From positions 992,001-1,056,000 of the forward strand of contig NZ_CP115768.1 of the NCBI RefSeq assembly GCF_027912835.1: 64,000 nt of DNA, written 5' to 3'. The notes under the pieces are model-generated. The model was not told the origin of the DNA. It made no database searches and was given only the letters and a program-made list of their open reading frames with translations. Origin of the DNA: Paracoccus sediminicola (lineage in GTDB: Bacteria; Pseudomonadota; Alphaproteobacteria; Rhodobacterales; Rhodobacteraceae). Below, piece by piece: positions 1 to 9,725 of the stretch. Made by a program: the position numbers and the translations under genes. Position 1 is the first letter of the stretch; each line of letters begins with the position of its first letter.

Positions 1-1
1 T

Positions 2-307
2 GTCCGCGCCGCGCCGATGATCCGGCAACCCGGCGATCCGGCCAAGGCGGCGGTAGTGCTGTCGAATATCCTCGACAAGATCGAGGCACGCCGCGCGGCG
101 CTTTCGGAACTTGCCCGCGCCGAGGCCGAAATCCAGGGGCTCGTCGATGAGGGGCTGACCTGGCGGATGAGCGAATCGGCCCGCGCCCGACATCGCGCCG
201 AACATCCCGAGCTGGAGGACAGCGCCGATCTGGACGAGGATCGCGACGCGCTGACCGCCCGGCTCGCTGCCTATTTCGACACCAAGCCAAGCCGCAAACG
301 CCGGTGA
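2..307 (+). CDS. dnaG: DNA primase DnaG, C-terminal end (5' partial)
   Basis: The reading frame is open from the left edge and stops at 305-307, so the gene begins upstream of the window. About 101 residues are visible. They form a charged helical segment rich in Arg, Glu and Ala that ends in a basic tail (KPSRKRR). This is what the helicase-interacting C-terminal region of an alphaproteobacterial primase looks like. No catalytic Toprim or zinc motif lies in this part, so the name rests mainly on position: dnaG directly precedes rpoD in the conserved macromolecular-synthesis cluster, on the same strand. The first ATG seen (17) is internal, not the start. The dnaG identity is inferred; that this is the 3' end of a gene is seen. 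Confidence 0.7.
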   Translation, partial: VRAAPMIRQPGDPAKAAVVLSNILDKIEARRAALSELARAEAEIQGLVDEGLTWRMSESARARHRAEHPELEDSADLDEDRDALTARLAAYFDTKPSRKRR

Positions 308-311
308 ACAT

Positions 312-348
312 GGTGATTCGCCTGACAAAATCGTCAGCCCGAATCACC
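312..348 (+). promoter_or_regulatory. Hairpin between dnaG and rpoD
   Basis: A nine-base perfect inverted repeat (312-320 with 340-348) encloses a second five-base repeat (322-326 with 333-337). Together they make a roughly 14-bp stem starting five bases after the dnaG stop. No T-run follows, so a processing or partial-termination element is more likely than a simple intrinsic terminator. In E. coli the dnaG-rpoD junction also holds an mRNA processing site. Each outer arm contains a GANTC site. Confidence 0.55.
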
Positions 349-354
349 CGGCCT

Positions 355-382
355 TTGAAGAACGGCTCATCTTGTCTAAAAC
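355..382 (+). promoter_or_regulatory. Possible rpoD promoter
   Basis: A TTGAAG hexamer at 355-360 and a TAAAAC hexamer at 377-382 are separated by 16 bases, a fair sigma-70 match. Transcription would begin near 390. That leaves a leader of about 50 bases carrying the second hairpin (399-420) just before the rpoD ribosome site. Prediction by eye only. Confidence 0.35.
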
Positions 383-439
383 GTCTCCGATCCCCACATG
401 ATTCGGACGCCCCCGAATCACTACGCTGACAGGATGCCT

Positions 440-2425
<1,986 letters not shown>

Positions 2426-2459
2426 GCGCATAATTTTTCTTAATCGACGCAATAACTTG

Positions 2460-2501
2460 TTGCGTTGGTTAACAAATGCGCCATAGCTTGAGTTAACAAA
2501 T
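2460..2501 (+). promoter_or_regulatory. Candidate promoter with direct repeat before the BLUF gene
   Basis: The 89-base gap after rpoD is AT-rich and holds the ten-base sequence GTTAACAAAT twice (2468-2477 and 2492-2501), 24 bases apart. A small inverted repeat (447-452 with 460-465, plus 2000) precedes it. A weak promoter can be drawn from TTGCGT (2460-2465) and ATAGCT (2483-2488) with 17-base spacing, in which case the repeats flank the -10 element. Whether a regulator binds is unknown. Confidence 0.3.
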
Positions 2502-2514
2502 TGGACAGGAGTTT

Positions 2515-2916
2515 ATGGCGTTTTCTCACATCCTTTACCGGAGTTCGGGTCGGCTGGATCAGTTCGACAAGGACTGCCAGGAGATCCTGCGGACAGCCCG
2601 GAAGCGCAACAAGGCGCTCGGGCTGACGGGGTTTCTGCATGCCGAAGACGGGATGTTCGTGCAGTGGCTGGAAGGCCCTGACGATGCGCTGAACGAGGTG
2701 ATCGAAAGCCTTCAGGCCGATAAGCGCCACCGTGATCTGACGGTCTATGCCAGCGGTCCGATCGCCGAGCGTCGCTTTCCCAGCTGGACGATGGGCTATT
2801 CCAATGGCGAGCAGGCGCCGCTTTTCGATTATCTGGCCGAGCAGGGCACAAATTCGCACGATCTGCGCCGCTACGGCGAATGCCTCTATCAATTCCTCGC
2901 CCTGCGCGCCGCCTGA
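2515..2916 (+). CDS. BLUF-domain blue-light photoreceptor (single domain)
   Basis: A 133-residue protein that is essentially one BLUF domain, a fold that binds FAD and senses blue light by rearranging hydrogen bonds around the flavin. All residues known to matter are in place: Tyr8, Asn32, Gln50, Trp91 and Met93, matching the numbering I know for the cyanobacterial short BLUF protein Slr1694. Conserved blocks GLTGFLHAEDGMFVQWLEG and GPIAERRFPSW are easy to read. About 35 residues follow the core and can form the usual two capping helices. No output domain is fused, so signalling must use a partner protein, which is not evident nearby. AGGAG lies just upstream of the ATG. Flavin for it depends on riboflavin genes such as ribD and ribE further along. 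Confidence 0.93.
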   Translation: MAFSHILYRSSGRLDQFDKDCQEILRTARKRNKALGLTGFLHAEDGMFVQWLEGPDDALNEVIESLQADKRHRDLTVYASGPIAERRFPSWTMGYSNGEQAPLFDYLAEQGTNSHDLRRYGECLYQFLALRAA

Positions 2917-2998
2917 TCTGGACGGCTGACCCGGCCAAGGCCCTTGCGACAGGCCCGACGATCCGCTAGGCACAAAACAAGAACAACGGCGGGGCGAT

Positions 2999-4486
2999 AT
3001 GGGCGAGAGCTTTCTGGCGCAGCTGCAGCTTTGGCTTGGCGATCCTCGGCAGGCGATGTGGATCGTCATCGGGCTATTTGCCTGTGTTGTCATTTTTCTT
3101 GTCATCATTCAGCGATTGCGCGGCTCGGTGGCGCGCCTGAGTGAAGCGCGCGAAATACTGACTCGCGAAGTCGCGCAGCGCGACGAAGACGTGTCACGGC
3201 TTGGTGCGGAAGCGGGTGAGCTTCGCGACCGGCTGAATGAGGAAACCGGCGCGGCGCGTGAGCGTGACTTGCTGACCAGACAGCTTGAGACAAGGCTGGA
3301 AGAGCGCGGCACCCGTCTGGCCGAGCTGTCAGAGGAACGCGACGGTCTGAACGACGCGCTCTATGCCGCGCGTCAGCAGCTCTCGGCGCTGGAAGCCGAT
3401 CTCGCCCGCACCCGGCTTGGCGCCGAAAAGGATCGCGAACGCGCCGCGCATGATCTGAAACAGCTGCGCGACCTTCGCGACGAAATGACCGGGCAGTTCC
3501 GGCTGATGGCCAATGAGACGCTGCGCGTTCAGGGCGCCGACATGCAGAAGAGCCATGGCGAACAGCTCAGCGCGTTGCTGACCCCATTTCGCGAGCAGGT
3601 GCAGCATTTCCAGCGTGAGCTGCGTGACCGCAACCGCATTCTCGATGAGGAAGGCGCCCGACTGCGCGACCAGATTGCCAATCTCGGCTCGGAGGCGAGC
3701 GCGCTGACCCGTGCGCTGAAAGGCGACAAGCAGAAACAGGGTGCCTGGGGCGAGATGATCCTCGAGCGGATCCTCGAAGAATCCGGGCTGGAACGGGGGA
3801 TGCATTACGATCTTCAGTCCAGCTGGACGGATGAGGACGGCAAGACCTGGCGGCCCGACGTGGTTGTAAAGATGCCGCAGAAAAAACTGCTTGTGGTGGA
3901 CAGCAAGGTCTCGCTGAATGCCTATGAACAGGCCGTGAATGCCGAGGACGATCTCAGCCGAAGCGCCGCGCTGAAGCGCCATGTCGATGCGGTGCGCGCC
4001 CATATCACGGCGCTTTCAGGCAAAGGCTATGATCAGCTTGATGATGGCGCGGTGGATTATGTGCTGATGTTCATCCCCATCGAGGGCGCTTTCTCCGAGG
4101 CGCTGCGCGTCGATCCCAAGCTTGCCAGCTTCGCCATGGACCGCCGTGTCGGGCTGACCACGCCGACGACGCTGATGCTGACCCTGCGCACCGTCGAACA
4201 TATCTGGACCGTAGAGCGGCGCGAATCCAATGCGCTCGAGATCGCCAGGCGGGCCGGGGCGCTGTATGACAAGGTTTCGGGCTTCGTCGATGCGATGGAG
4301 GATGTCGGGACCGCGCTCGGCAAGGCGTCGGATGCGCATCGCAAGGCTGTCGACCGTCTGTCACGTGGCACGGGTAACGTGATCCGGCAGGTGGAGATGC
4401 TGCGCGAACTGGGCGCGCGGGCGCAGAAGCGGATCGAGATGGATCACGACAAGACGGATGCGCTGCCGCCCCCCGAGGAGGAGTGA
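2999..4486 (+). CDS. rmuC: DNA recombination protein RmuC
   Basis: 495 residues. An N-terminal membrane segment (about 19-41, MWIVIGLFACVVIFLVII) is followed by a long Arg/Glu-rich coiled coil (to about 200) and then the RmuC nuclease-like domain. The latter is recognisable from GAWGEMILERILEESGL, the block RPDVVVKMPQKKLLVVDSK and LMFIPIEGAFSEAL. In E. coli, RmuC limits rearrangements between inverted repeats; the domain belongs to the PD-(D/E)XK nuclease superfamily, and the Asp and Lys of VVDSKVSL fit that motif. The stop codon abuts the next gene (yjbQ), so the two are probably co-transcribed and translationally coupled. Confidence 0.92.
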   Translation: MGESFLAQLQLWLGDPRQAMWIVIGLFACVVIFLVIIQRLRGSVARLSEAREILTREVAQRDEDVSRLGAEAGELRDRLNEETGAARERDLLTRQLETRLEERGTRLAELSEERDGLNDALYAARQQLSALEADLARTRLGAEKDRERAAHDLKQLRDLRDEMTGQFRLMANETLRVQGADMQKSHGEQLSALLTPFREQVQHFQRELRDRNRILDEEGARLRDQIANLGSEASALTRALKGDKQKQGAWGEMILERILEESGLERGMHYDLQSSWTDEDGKTWRPDVVVKMPQKKLLVVDSKVSLNAYEQAVNAEDDLSRSAALKRHVDAVRAHITALSGKGYDQLDDGAVDYVLMFIPIEGAFSEALRVDPKLASFAMDRRVGLTTPTTLMLTLRTVEHIWTVERRESNALEIARRAGALYDKVSGFVDAMEDVGTALGKASDAHRKAVDRLSRGTGNVIRQVEMLRELGARAQKRIEMDHDKTDALPPPEEE

Positions 4487-4909
4487 GTGAGCATGATTGA
4501 CATGGTCATCGTGGACACGAACGGTCCGGCGATGCATGAAATTACCCCGTCTCTGGCGCGCTTCGTGTCGGGGCAGAAGGACGGGGTGCTGACGGCAATG
4601 ATCCGCCACACTTCGGCGAGCCTGCTGATTCAGGAAAACGCCGATCCAGATGTGCAGCGCGATCTTCTCGGCTGGCTCGACCGCACGGCACCGCAGGCCG
4701 ACACAGACGCAATGAGCTGGATCACCCATCGCAGCGAGGGGCCGGACGATATGCCGGCCCATATCAAGGCCGCGATCCTGCCGGTCTCGCTGTCGGTGCC
4801 GGTACGGGCGGGGCGGTTGCTGCTGGGCCGCTGGCAGGGGATCTATCTGGTCGAACACCGCACGGCACCGCATCGGCGCGAGGTGGCGCTGGCCTTCACC
4901 CGCGCCTGA
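4487..4909 (+). CDS. YjbQ/UPF0047 family protein
   Basis: A 140-residue protein of the secondary thiamine-phosphate synthase (YjbQ, UPF0047) family. The core motifs are visible: MIRHTSASLLIQENADP in the first half and GRWQGIYLVEHR near the end, with the conserved His residues of the family. E. coli YjbQ has weak thiamine phosphate synthase activity, but the physiological role is not settled. The GTG at 4487 directly follows the rmuC stop; ATG 4493, six bases on, is an equally good start with GGAGG upstream. It is read with rmuC as a likely operon. Confidence 0.85.
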   Translation: MSMIDMVIVDTNGPAMHEITPSLARFVSGQKDGVLTAMIRHTSASLLIQENADPDVQRDLLGWLDRTAPQADTDAMSWITHRSEGPDDMPAHIKAAILPVSLSVPVRAGRLLLGRWQGIYLVEHRTAPHRREVALAFTRA

Positions 4910-4934
4910 TCCGCATCTGGTGGCGTCGGAACCC

Positions 4935-5007
4935 TGATCCACAAATCCTGTTGCGCTTTCGGCGCTCCTTGTGGATAACTCTCCCATAAACTCCAGATAA
5001 GGGAGAG
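4935..5007 (+). promoter_or_regulatory. nrdR leader: DnaA-box-like sites and SD-pairing repeat
   Basis: A perfect DnaA box (TTATCCACA on the reverse strand) lies at 4970-4978 and an eight-of-nine match in the opposite orientation at 4935-4943, forming an inverted pair. Just downstream, CTCTCCC (4979-4985) can pair with GGGAGAG (5001-5007), the ribosome-binding site of nrdR. Pairing would hide the start site. All three elements are seen in the sequence; function is inferred. Confidence 0.4.
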
Positions 5008-5010
5008 GAC

Positions 5011-5478
5011 ATGCGCTGCCCGTTCTGCGGAAATGCCGATACCCAGGTCAAAGATTCCCGCCCGGCCGAAGATAATGCGGCGATCAGGCGGCGGCGTTTC
5101 TGCCCGGGCTGCGGCGGTCGCTTCACCACCTATGAACGCGTGCAGCTGCGCGATCTGGTCGTGGTCAAGACCAATGGCCGGCGCGAGGATTTCGACCGCG
5201 ACAAGATGGCCCGCTCGATCCGCATCGCGATGCAGAAACGCCCGGTTGATCCCGAGCGGATCGATCAGCTGATTTCCGGCATCGTGCGGCGCCTGGAAAG
5301 CATGGGCGAGACGGACATCCCCTCGAAGGTGATCGGCGAGATCGTGATGGAGTCGCTGGCCCGCATCGACAATGTCGCCTATGTGCGCTTCGCCAGCGTT
5401 TACAAGAACTTTCAGGATGCGGGCGATTTCGACAAATTCGTGTCCGAACTGCGCCCGCCGAGTCTCGACGACGCGTGA
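5011..5478 (+). CDS. nrdR: Transcriptional repressor NrdR
   Basis: 155 residues, the usual size. NrdR senses ATP and dATP and represses ribonucleotide reductase genes. The N-terminal zinc ribbon is complete (Cys3, Cys6, Cys31, Cys34; RCPFCG and FCPGCG). It is followed by the characteristic [10 protein letters not shown] and the ATP-cone domain ([21 protein letters not shown]). The C-terminal block [16 protein letters not shown] is also typical. The ATG has a strong GGGAGAGG site, which is part of an inverted repeat. It overlaps ribD by four bases (GTGA), a conserved neighbour in many bacteria. Confidence 0.97.
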   Translation: MRCPFCGNADTQVKDSRPAEDNAAIRRRRFCPGCGGRFTTYERVQLRDLVVVKTNGRREDFDRDKMARSIRIAMQKRPVDPERIDQLISGIVRRLESMGETDIPSKVIGEIVMESLARIDNVAYVRFASVYKNFQDAGDFDKFVSELRPPSLDDA

Positions 5479-6476
5479 GCGGCGATCTGCGTCACATGGA
5501 CCACGCGCTGCGTCTGGCGCGGCGCGGTCTGGGAAATACCTGGCCGAACCCGTCCGTGGGCTGTGTGCTGGTCCGGGACGGGCGCGTCGTCGGGCGTGGC
5601 TGGACCCAACCCGGCGGGCGTCCCCATGCCGAGCGGATGGCTCTGGCGCAGGCCGGCACGGCCGCGCGGGGCGCAACGGCCTATGTCACGCTGGAGCCCT
5701 GTGCCCATCACGGCCGCACGCCACCCTGTGCCGAGGCGCTGGCCGCGTCAGGGGTAACGCGTGTGGTCTCGGCGCTGACCGATCCCGATCCGCGCGTTGC
5801 CGGGCGTGGTCATGCCATCCTGCGCGAGGCGGGTATCGAGGTGACCGAAGGCGTGCGCGCCGATGAGGCCGGGGCGTTGCAGCGCGGGTTTCTCTGCCGC
5901 GTGACGCAAGCTCGGCCCATGGTGACGCTGAAGCTGGCCACCAGTCTTGACGGGCGGATTGCCACTGCCAGCGGCGAAAGCCAGTGGATCACCGGAGCGC
6001 GAGCGCGCCGCCATGTGCATCTGCTGCGGATGCAGCATGATGCGGTGATGGTGGGCGGCGGCACCGCGCGCGCCGATCTTCCCTCTCTGAATGTACGCGG
6101 CTTCGGCGCGGTGAGGCAGCCGGTCCGGGTGGTGGTGTCATCGCGCGACCTGCCCGCCATGCCGGCCGAGGACGCCGATCACGGCCCGCTCTGGCAGCTC
6201 TCGGGTCCGCTGCCGGATCTGCTGCGCGATCTCGGCGCGCGGGGGCTGACACGGGTGTTTTGCGAAGGGGGCGGTGTGCTCGCGGCCGGGCTGATAGCTG
6301 CGGATCTGGTGGATGAGCTGGTGATCTATCAGGCCGGGCTGATGATGGGCGCCGCGGCGCGCCCGGCGGTGGCGGCGCTGCCCGATATGGCTCTGGCCGC
6401 TCTGCCGCGCTTCGGGATCAGCCGCACTCAGCGCCTTGGCGCGGATCTCTGCCAGATCTGGACGCGCCGCCGCTAA
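5475..6476 (+). CDS. ribD: Bifunctional riboflavin deaminase/reductase RibD
   Basis: 333 residues. It carries out the deamination and the side-chain reduction steps early in riboflavin synthesis. The N-terminal cytidine-deaminase-like domain (1-145) has the zinc site and catalytic Glu: His51-Ala-Glu53 and the pair Cys75/Cys84 in [12 protein letters not shown]. The C-terminal reductase domain begins at [18 protein letters not shown] and includes [12 protein letters not shown]. The start is GTG 5475, overlapping the nrdR stop by four bases, so the two are probably translationally coupled. Its 3' end overlaps the opposing KpsC-like gene by four bases. In many relatives riboflavin synthase follows closely, but here three capsule genes intervene. 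Confidence 0.95.
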   Translation: MSGDLRHMDHALRLARRGLGNTWPNPSVGCVLVRDGRVVGRGWTQPGGRPHAERMALAQAGTAARGATAYVTLEPCAHHGRTPPCAEALAASGVTRVVSALTDPDPRVAGRGHAILREAGIEVTEGVRADEAGALQRGFLCRVTQARPMVTLKLATSLDGRIATASGESQWITGARARRHVHLLRMQHDAVMVGGGTARADLPSLNVRGFGAVRQPVRVVVSSRDLPAMPAEDADHGPLWQLSGPLPDLLRDLGARGLTRVFCEGGGVLAAGLIAADLVDELVIYQAGLMMGAAARPAVAALPDMALAALPRFGISRTQRLGADLCQIWTRRR

Positions 6477-8485
6477 CGCCGCCAGAGCCAGCTTTGTCCG
6501 GCAAACGCGCCTTGCAGCTTTGCAAGAACCCGCAGACGCGGACCCTTAACGCGCAGGCCCGGATCGGCCAGCCGCGCCAGTGCGGTCTCGGGCGGGCAGG
6601 GCAGGCCGGAAACCGGATCGAGATAACGCGGATAGGCGATCAGCGCGGCATGGGTCAGCCCGTCCAGACCGGGGCGCGCCCGGCGCCGCGAGGGCACCGG
6701 CCCCAGATCGCGGGTCAGTCCCCAGCCGGCATAGAACGGCGCGCCGAGCGTGGTGACCGGCACCCCGCGCAGCAATGCTTCGAAGCCGAGCGTGGAGGTG
6801 ATTGTCCAGACCTCATCGACCTCGCTCAGAAGCGTGACCGGATCAGCCTCGCGCGCAATATGGTCGGCAAGCTGCTCTAGCTCTCTGCGGGCGATCTCGC
6901 CCGGGCGCAGCCCGGCCTCGACATCGGGATGCGGCTTATAGATCAGCAGCGCGTCGGGATTGTCGTGCCGGGCGCGGCGCAGCAGATCCAGATTGCGGCG
7001 CTCGGCCCCGGCGCCAAAGCGGATCGAGGCGTCATCCTCGACCTGACCGGGCACGAGAATGCGCGGCCGCCAGTCGCGTGGCGGCAGCGCGGTGGCTGTC
7101 GCGCCGAGATTGTATTTCGACAGCCCCGCCGAGATCAGCGCCTTGCGCAGCCGTGCTGCGCGTTCGGCCCCGCCCGGCGGCAGCGGCCCGGCGATCAGTT
7201 CCTCAAGTCGCGATGGGTGGCGCGGATCGTAATAGATGCCCAGATCGTCCGCCACCAGCGAGAGCGGCGGGGTCAGCGCCGCCCCGAGCCCGCGAGAGCG
7301 CAGGAACCCGTCCTCGACCCGCAGCAGATGCGGCGCGGCCAGATCTTCCGCCCGGCCCGCCCAGGCCAGCGTGACCTCGGGCGAAGCACGCCCGGTGAAG
7401 CGAACGCCCTTCCCGCTGCCGAAACCACGGGCAATGACGCGGCGTTTCCACAGCCGCATACCGTAAGCCAGATGCCCGGCATGGTCCTGCCGCCAGGCCT
7501 TTGCCTCGGCCTCGAGCTGGCTTACCGCGCCGTCGAAATCGGTCAGCCGGTCGAGGCAGGGGTCATACCAGATCGGCGCGCGCAGATGGCTGGCGGCAAA
7601 GATCGCCTCGACCGGGGCCAGGCCGCGCCGGGGGATGGGCTTCTGATCGTCGCTCTGCCCCCAGCCCGCATAGAATGGCTGGCCGAAGACGCGGGGGCGG
7701 TGACCTGCCAGAATCGCCTCGAACCCGAGCTGCGAGCTGAACGTATAGACCGCCGCCGCATGTTCGAGCAGCCGCCAGGGCGAAAGCGGCGCATCGTGCA
7801 GCAGCTCACCCTCGCGCAGGTCCTCGGGCCGAAAATGGCCCGGCCGCAGCCCTCGCGCGGTTTCGGGATGGCTGCGGATCAGGATCGGGCGGCCCGGATG
7901 TTCGGCGCGGGCGGCGTTGAGCATGTCCAGAAAGGCCGCCCGACCGGCCCCCATCAGCGCGGCGTCGCCAGCGGTCTGATCGACGACCAGCACATAGCCC
8001 GGTTCAGGCGCCGCGATATCGGGCAGATATGCGTTGTATTTCGACAGATCCGCCGCGATCAGTCGGTCGATCCCGGCGCGCGCCGTCTGGCGCCATCCGG
8101 CGCTGTCCGATTCAGGGATCAGCGTTTCGATCAGCGAAGGTTCGCGCGGATCGAAATGCAGCCCGACCGGATCGACGATCAGCCCGAGCGGCCCGCGCCG
8201 GGTGCGCGCGCCCCGGGCGCGTCCCGGAAGAATACCGCGCAGAAAAGCATCCTCGACATGAACCAGATCAGCGCCGTGGCGGGCGGCGATCGCGCGCCCG
8301 CGCCAGGACGTGCCCGCCGCGCCCCAGATGCCGACCGCGTCGGCTGTTCCCGGCAGACCCAGACGCGGAGACCACCCGGCAAGCTCCAGAATGCGGCGCA
8401 CGGTGCCGCGCAGCATGCCGCCATTATAAACGAAAAGCCGCCGGGGATCGCCCCCGGCGGCCTGATCGCATGGCGGCGTCGTCAA
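6473..8485 (-). CDS. kpsC: Capsule polysaccharide protein KpsC-like (Kdo transferase)
   Basis: About 670 residues with two related halves, as in KpsC, the dual-module glycosyltransferase that builds the beta-Kdo linker joining group 2 capsules to lipid. Each half has the family pattern: LVHVEDAFLR in the first and LLRVEDGFLRS in the second, followed by IVDPVGLHFDPR and VADDLGIYYDPR. Later blocks VYTFSSQLGFEAILAG and VWTITSTLGFEALLRG repeat the same way, both ending PFYAGWG. I place the start at TTG 8485, where TTGA overlaps the stop of the upstream gene by four bases; an ATG at 8554 would overlap by 73. It is the last gene of a three-gene reverse-strand block. Membrane-associated, cytoplasmic side expected. 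Confidence 0.88.
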   Translation of the reverse strand: MTTPPCDQAAGGDPRRLFVYNGGMLRGTVRRILELAGWSPRLGLPGTADAVGIWGAAGTSWRGRAIAARHGADLVHVEDAFLRGILPGRARGARTRRGPLGLIVDPVGLHFDPREPSLIETLIPESDSAGWRQTARAGIDRLIAADLSKYNAYLPDIAAPEPGYVLVVDQTAGDAALMGAGRAAFLDMLNAARAEHPGRPILIRSHPETARGLRPGHFRPEDLREGELLHDAPLSPWRLLEHAAAVYTFSSQLGFEAILAGHRPRVFGQPFYAGWGQSDDQKPIPRRGLAPVEAIFAASHLRAPIWYDPCLDRLTDFDGAVSQLEAEAKAWRQDHAGHLAYGMRLWKRRVIARGFGSGKGVRFTGRASPEVTLAWAGRAEDLAAPHLLRVEDGFLRSRGLGAALTPPLSLVADDLGIYYDPRHPSRLEELIAGPLPPGGAERAARLRKALISAGLSKYNLGATATALPPRDWRPRILVPGQVEDDASIRFGAGAERRNLDLLRRARHDNPDALLIYKPHPDVEAGLRPGEIARRELEQLADHIAREADPVTLLSEVDEVWTITSTLGFEALLRGVPVTTLGAPFYAGWGLTRDLGPVPSRRRARPGLDGLTHAALIAYPRYLDPVSGLPCPPETALARLADPGLRVKGPRLRVLAKLQGAFAGQSWLWRR

Positions 8486-9630
8486 TTGCCGATATTCTCC
8501 AGCGAGTTGATCGAGCTGGCGCTGCCGGTGATCGCGCCAAGGATCTTTTGCCACTGCACATAGGGTGCTTCGGTCACATAGATCGTGTCGCCATCGCGGA
8601 CCAGGAAGTCACGGGCCAGGAACAGCCCGTTGGGCCGGGTCAGGTCCAGCACATAGGCCATGCGCTGCGTTCCGCTGATCGGCTGGCCGAGCACCGCCGA
8701 GGCCACCCGTGCTGGTTCGTCGCGCAGCACGAAGACGCCGGTCGGGTCGGCCGTGTTGGTCTGAAGACCGCCGACCATCGCCACAGCCTCAACCGCGCTG
8801 ATCTGTTCATTGCCGAGCGGAACCTTGGTCTGCTGGCCAAAGGCGCCAAGCGCGGTGAAGTTGCGCTGATCCTCTTCGACCAGGATCACGTCGCCGGGGC
8901 GCAGCGCGATGTCATAGGACGGGTTGAAATACAGGTCCGACAGCCAGACCTTCCCGGTCTCGCGGCCGCGCTTGACGGTGATCACCGCCACCTCGGGTTC
9001 GATATTCACCCCGCCGGCCTGCGCCAGCATCGAGGAAAGCGTGCGCGTCGGACGCTCGATCGGATACACGCCCTGGCCGAAGACCTTGCCCATCACCGAG
9101 ACGGTCGCCCCGTCACCGGCAACGCGGGTCACCGTGACTTGCGGATCCGGGGTCTGGTTTTCGAGCCGCGCCGTGATCGCCTGGCGCAGCTGTTCGGGCG
9201 AGCGCCCCGCCGCCTGGACCCGTCCCGCATAGGGGACAAAGATATAGCCGGCGCTGTCTACCTGAAGCTGCTGAAGCTGGGTCGAACTTTGCCCAAGACC
9301 AGCCAGCAGGCCGTCATCGACGTTTTCCCAGATCATCAGGCCCAGCGTATCGCCCGGCCGGATCTCATCCGCGCCGACGGTGCCGGCGGCGAGAAACTCG
9401 TTCGAGAAGCCGTAGGCCGGGGTATAGTTGGCCGTACGATTGACGTGATTGTTGACATAGATGACATGCGCGTCGCCCCCGTTCTCGACGGCGCCCGACA
9501 AGATCTCTTTCTTGTTGGGGCCGGAGCGGGGAAGTCCGCATGCGGTCAGTGCGGTGACGGCGATCATGGCGAGCATCAACGGCAGGCGAATGCCGCGATT
9601 GGTTGCGGTTCTCGTTTCTATTGCGGTCAA
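8482..9630 (-). CDS. Outer-membrane polysaccharide export lipoprotein (BexD/KpsD/Wza type)
   Basis: About 382 residues, the size of BexD/CtrA outer-membrane capsule export proteins. A signal peptide ends in a lipobox (LTACG), so it should be a lipoprotein. A Poly_export domain follows (GDTLGLMIWENVDDG, DSAGYIFVPYAGRVQAAGRS, then QTPDPQVTV), then SLBB-type segments (GGVNIEPEVAVITVKR, PGDVILVEEDQR). It would form the outer-membrane ring through which capsule leaves. The start is taken as TTG 9630, which has GGAG eight bases upstream; the upstream ATG at 9678 lacks this and would add a charged stretch before the signal. It overlaps the KpsC-like gene by four bases. Confidence 0.87.
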   Translation of the reverse strand: MTAIETRTATNRGIRLPLMLAMIAVTALTACGLPRSGPNKKEILSGAVENGGDAHVIYVNNHVNRTANYTPAYGFSNEFLAAGTVGADEIRPGDTLGLMIWENVDDGLLAGLGQSSTQLQQLQVDSAGYIFVPYAGRVQAAGRSPEQLRQAITARLENQTPDPQVTVTRVAGDGATVSVMGKVFGQGVYPIERPTRTLSSMLAQAGGVNIEPEVAVITVKRGRETGKVWLSDLYFNPSYDIALRPGDVILVEEDQRNFTALGAFGQQTKVPLGNEQISAVEAVAMVGGLQTNTADPTGVFVLRDEPARVASAVLGQPISGTQRMAYVLDLTRPNGLFLARDFLVRDGDTIYVTEAPYVQWQKILGAITGSASSINSLENIGN

Positions 9631-9686
9631 ACTCTCAACTCCTGCTTCAGGCCGGAACAGCCGGCAACTCGCCGCCAAATTACCCG

Positions 9687-9720
9687 GTGATTCGTGATTT
9701 ATCTATATGTTATTGTGATT
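9687..9720. repeat. Three GTGATT repeats upstream of the export lipoprotein gene
   Basis: GTGATT occurs at 9687-9692, 9694-9699 and 9715-9720, the first and third 28 bases apart and the last two 21 apart (two helical turns). They sit in a markedly AT-rich 95-base gap between the KpsS-like and BexD-like genes. The spacing suits an operator, but no regulator is known. Confidence 0.35.
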
Positions 9721-9725
9721 TAGCG

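Noticed and set aside
398..439. rpoD start at ATG 398
   Set aside because: The ATG lies in a hairpin arm, has no ribosome site, and adds residues not expected for RpoD.
6929..8563. 544-codon open frame on the forward strand
   Set aside because: It lies wholly opposite the KpsC-like gene, has no recognisable domain, and has the Arg/Gly/Ala-rich composition of an antisense shadow in GC-rich DNA.
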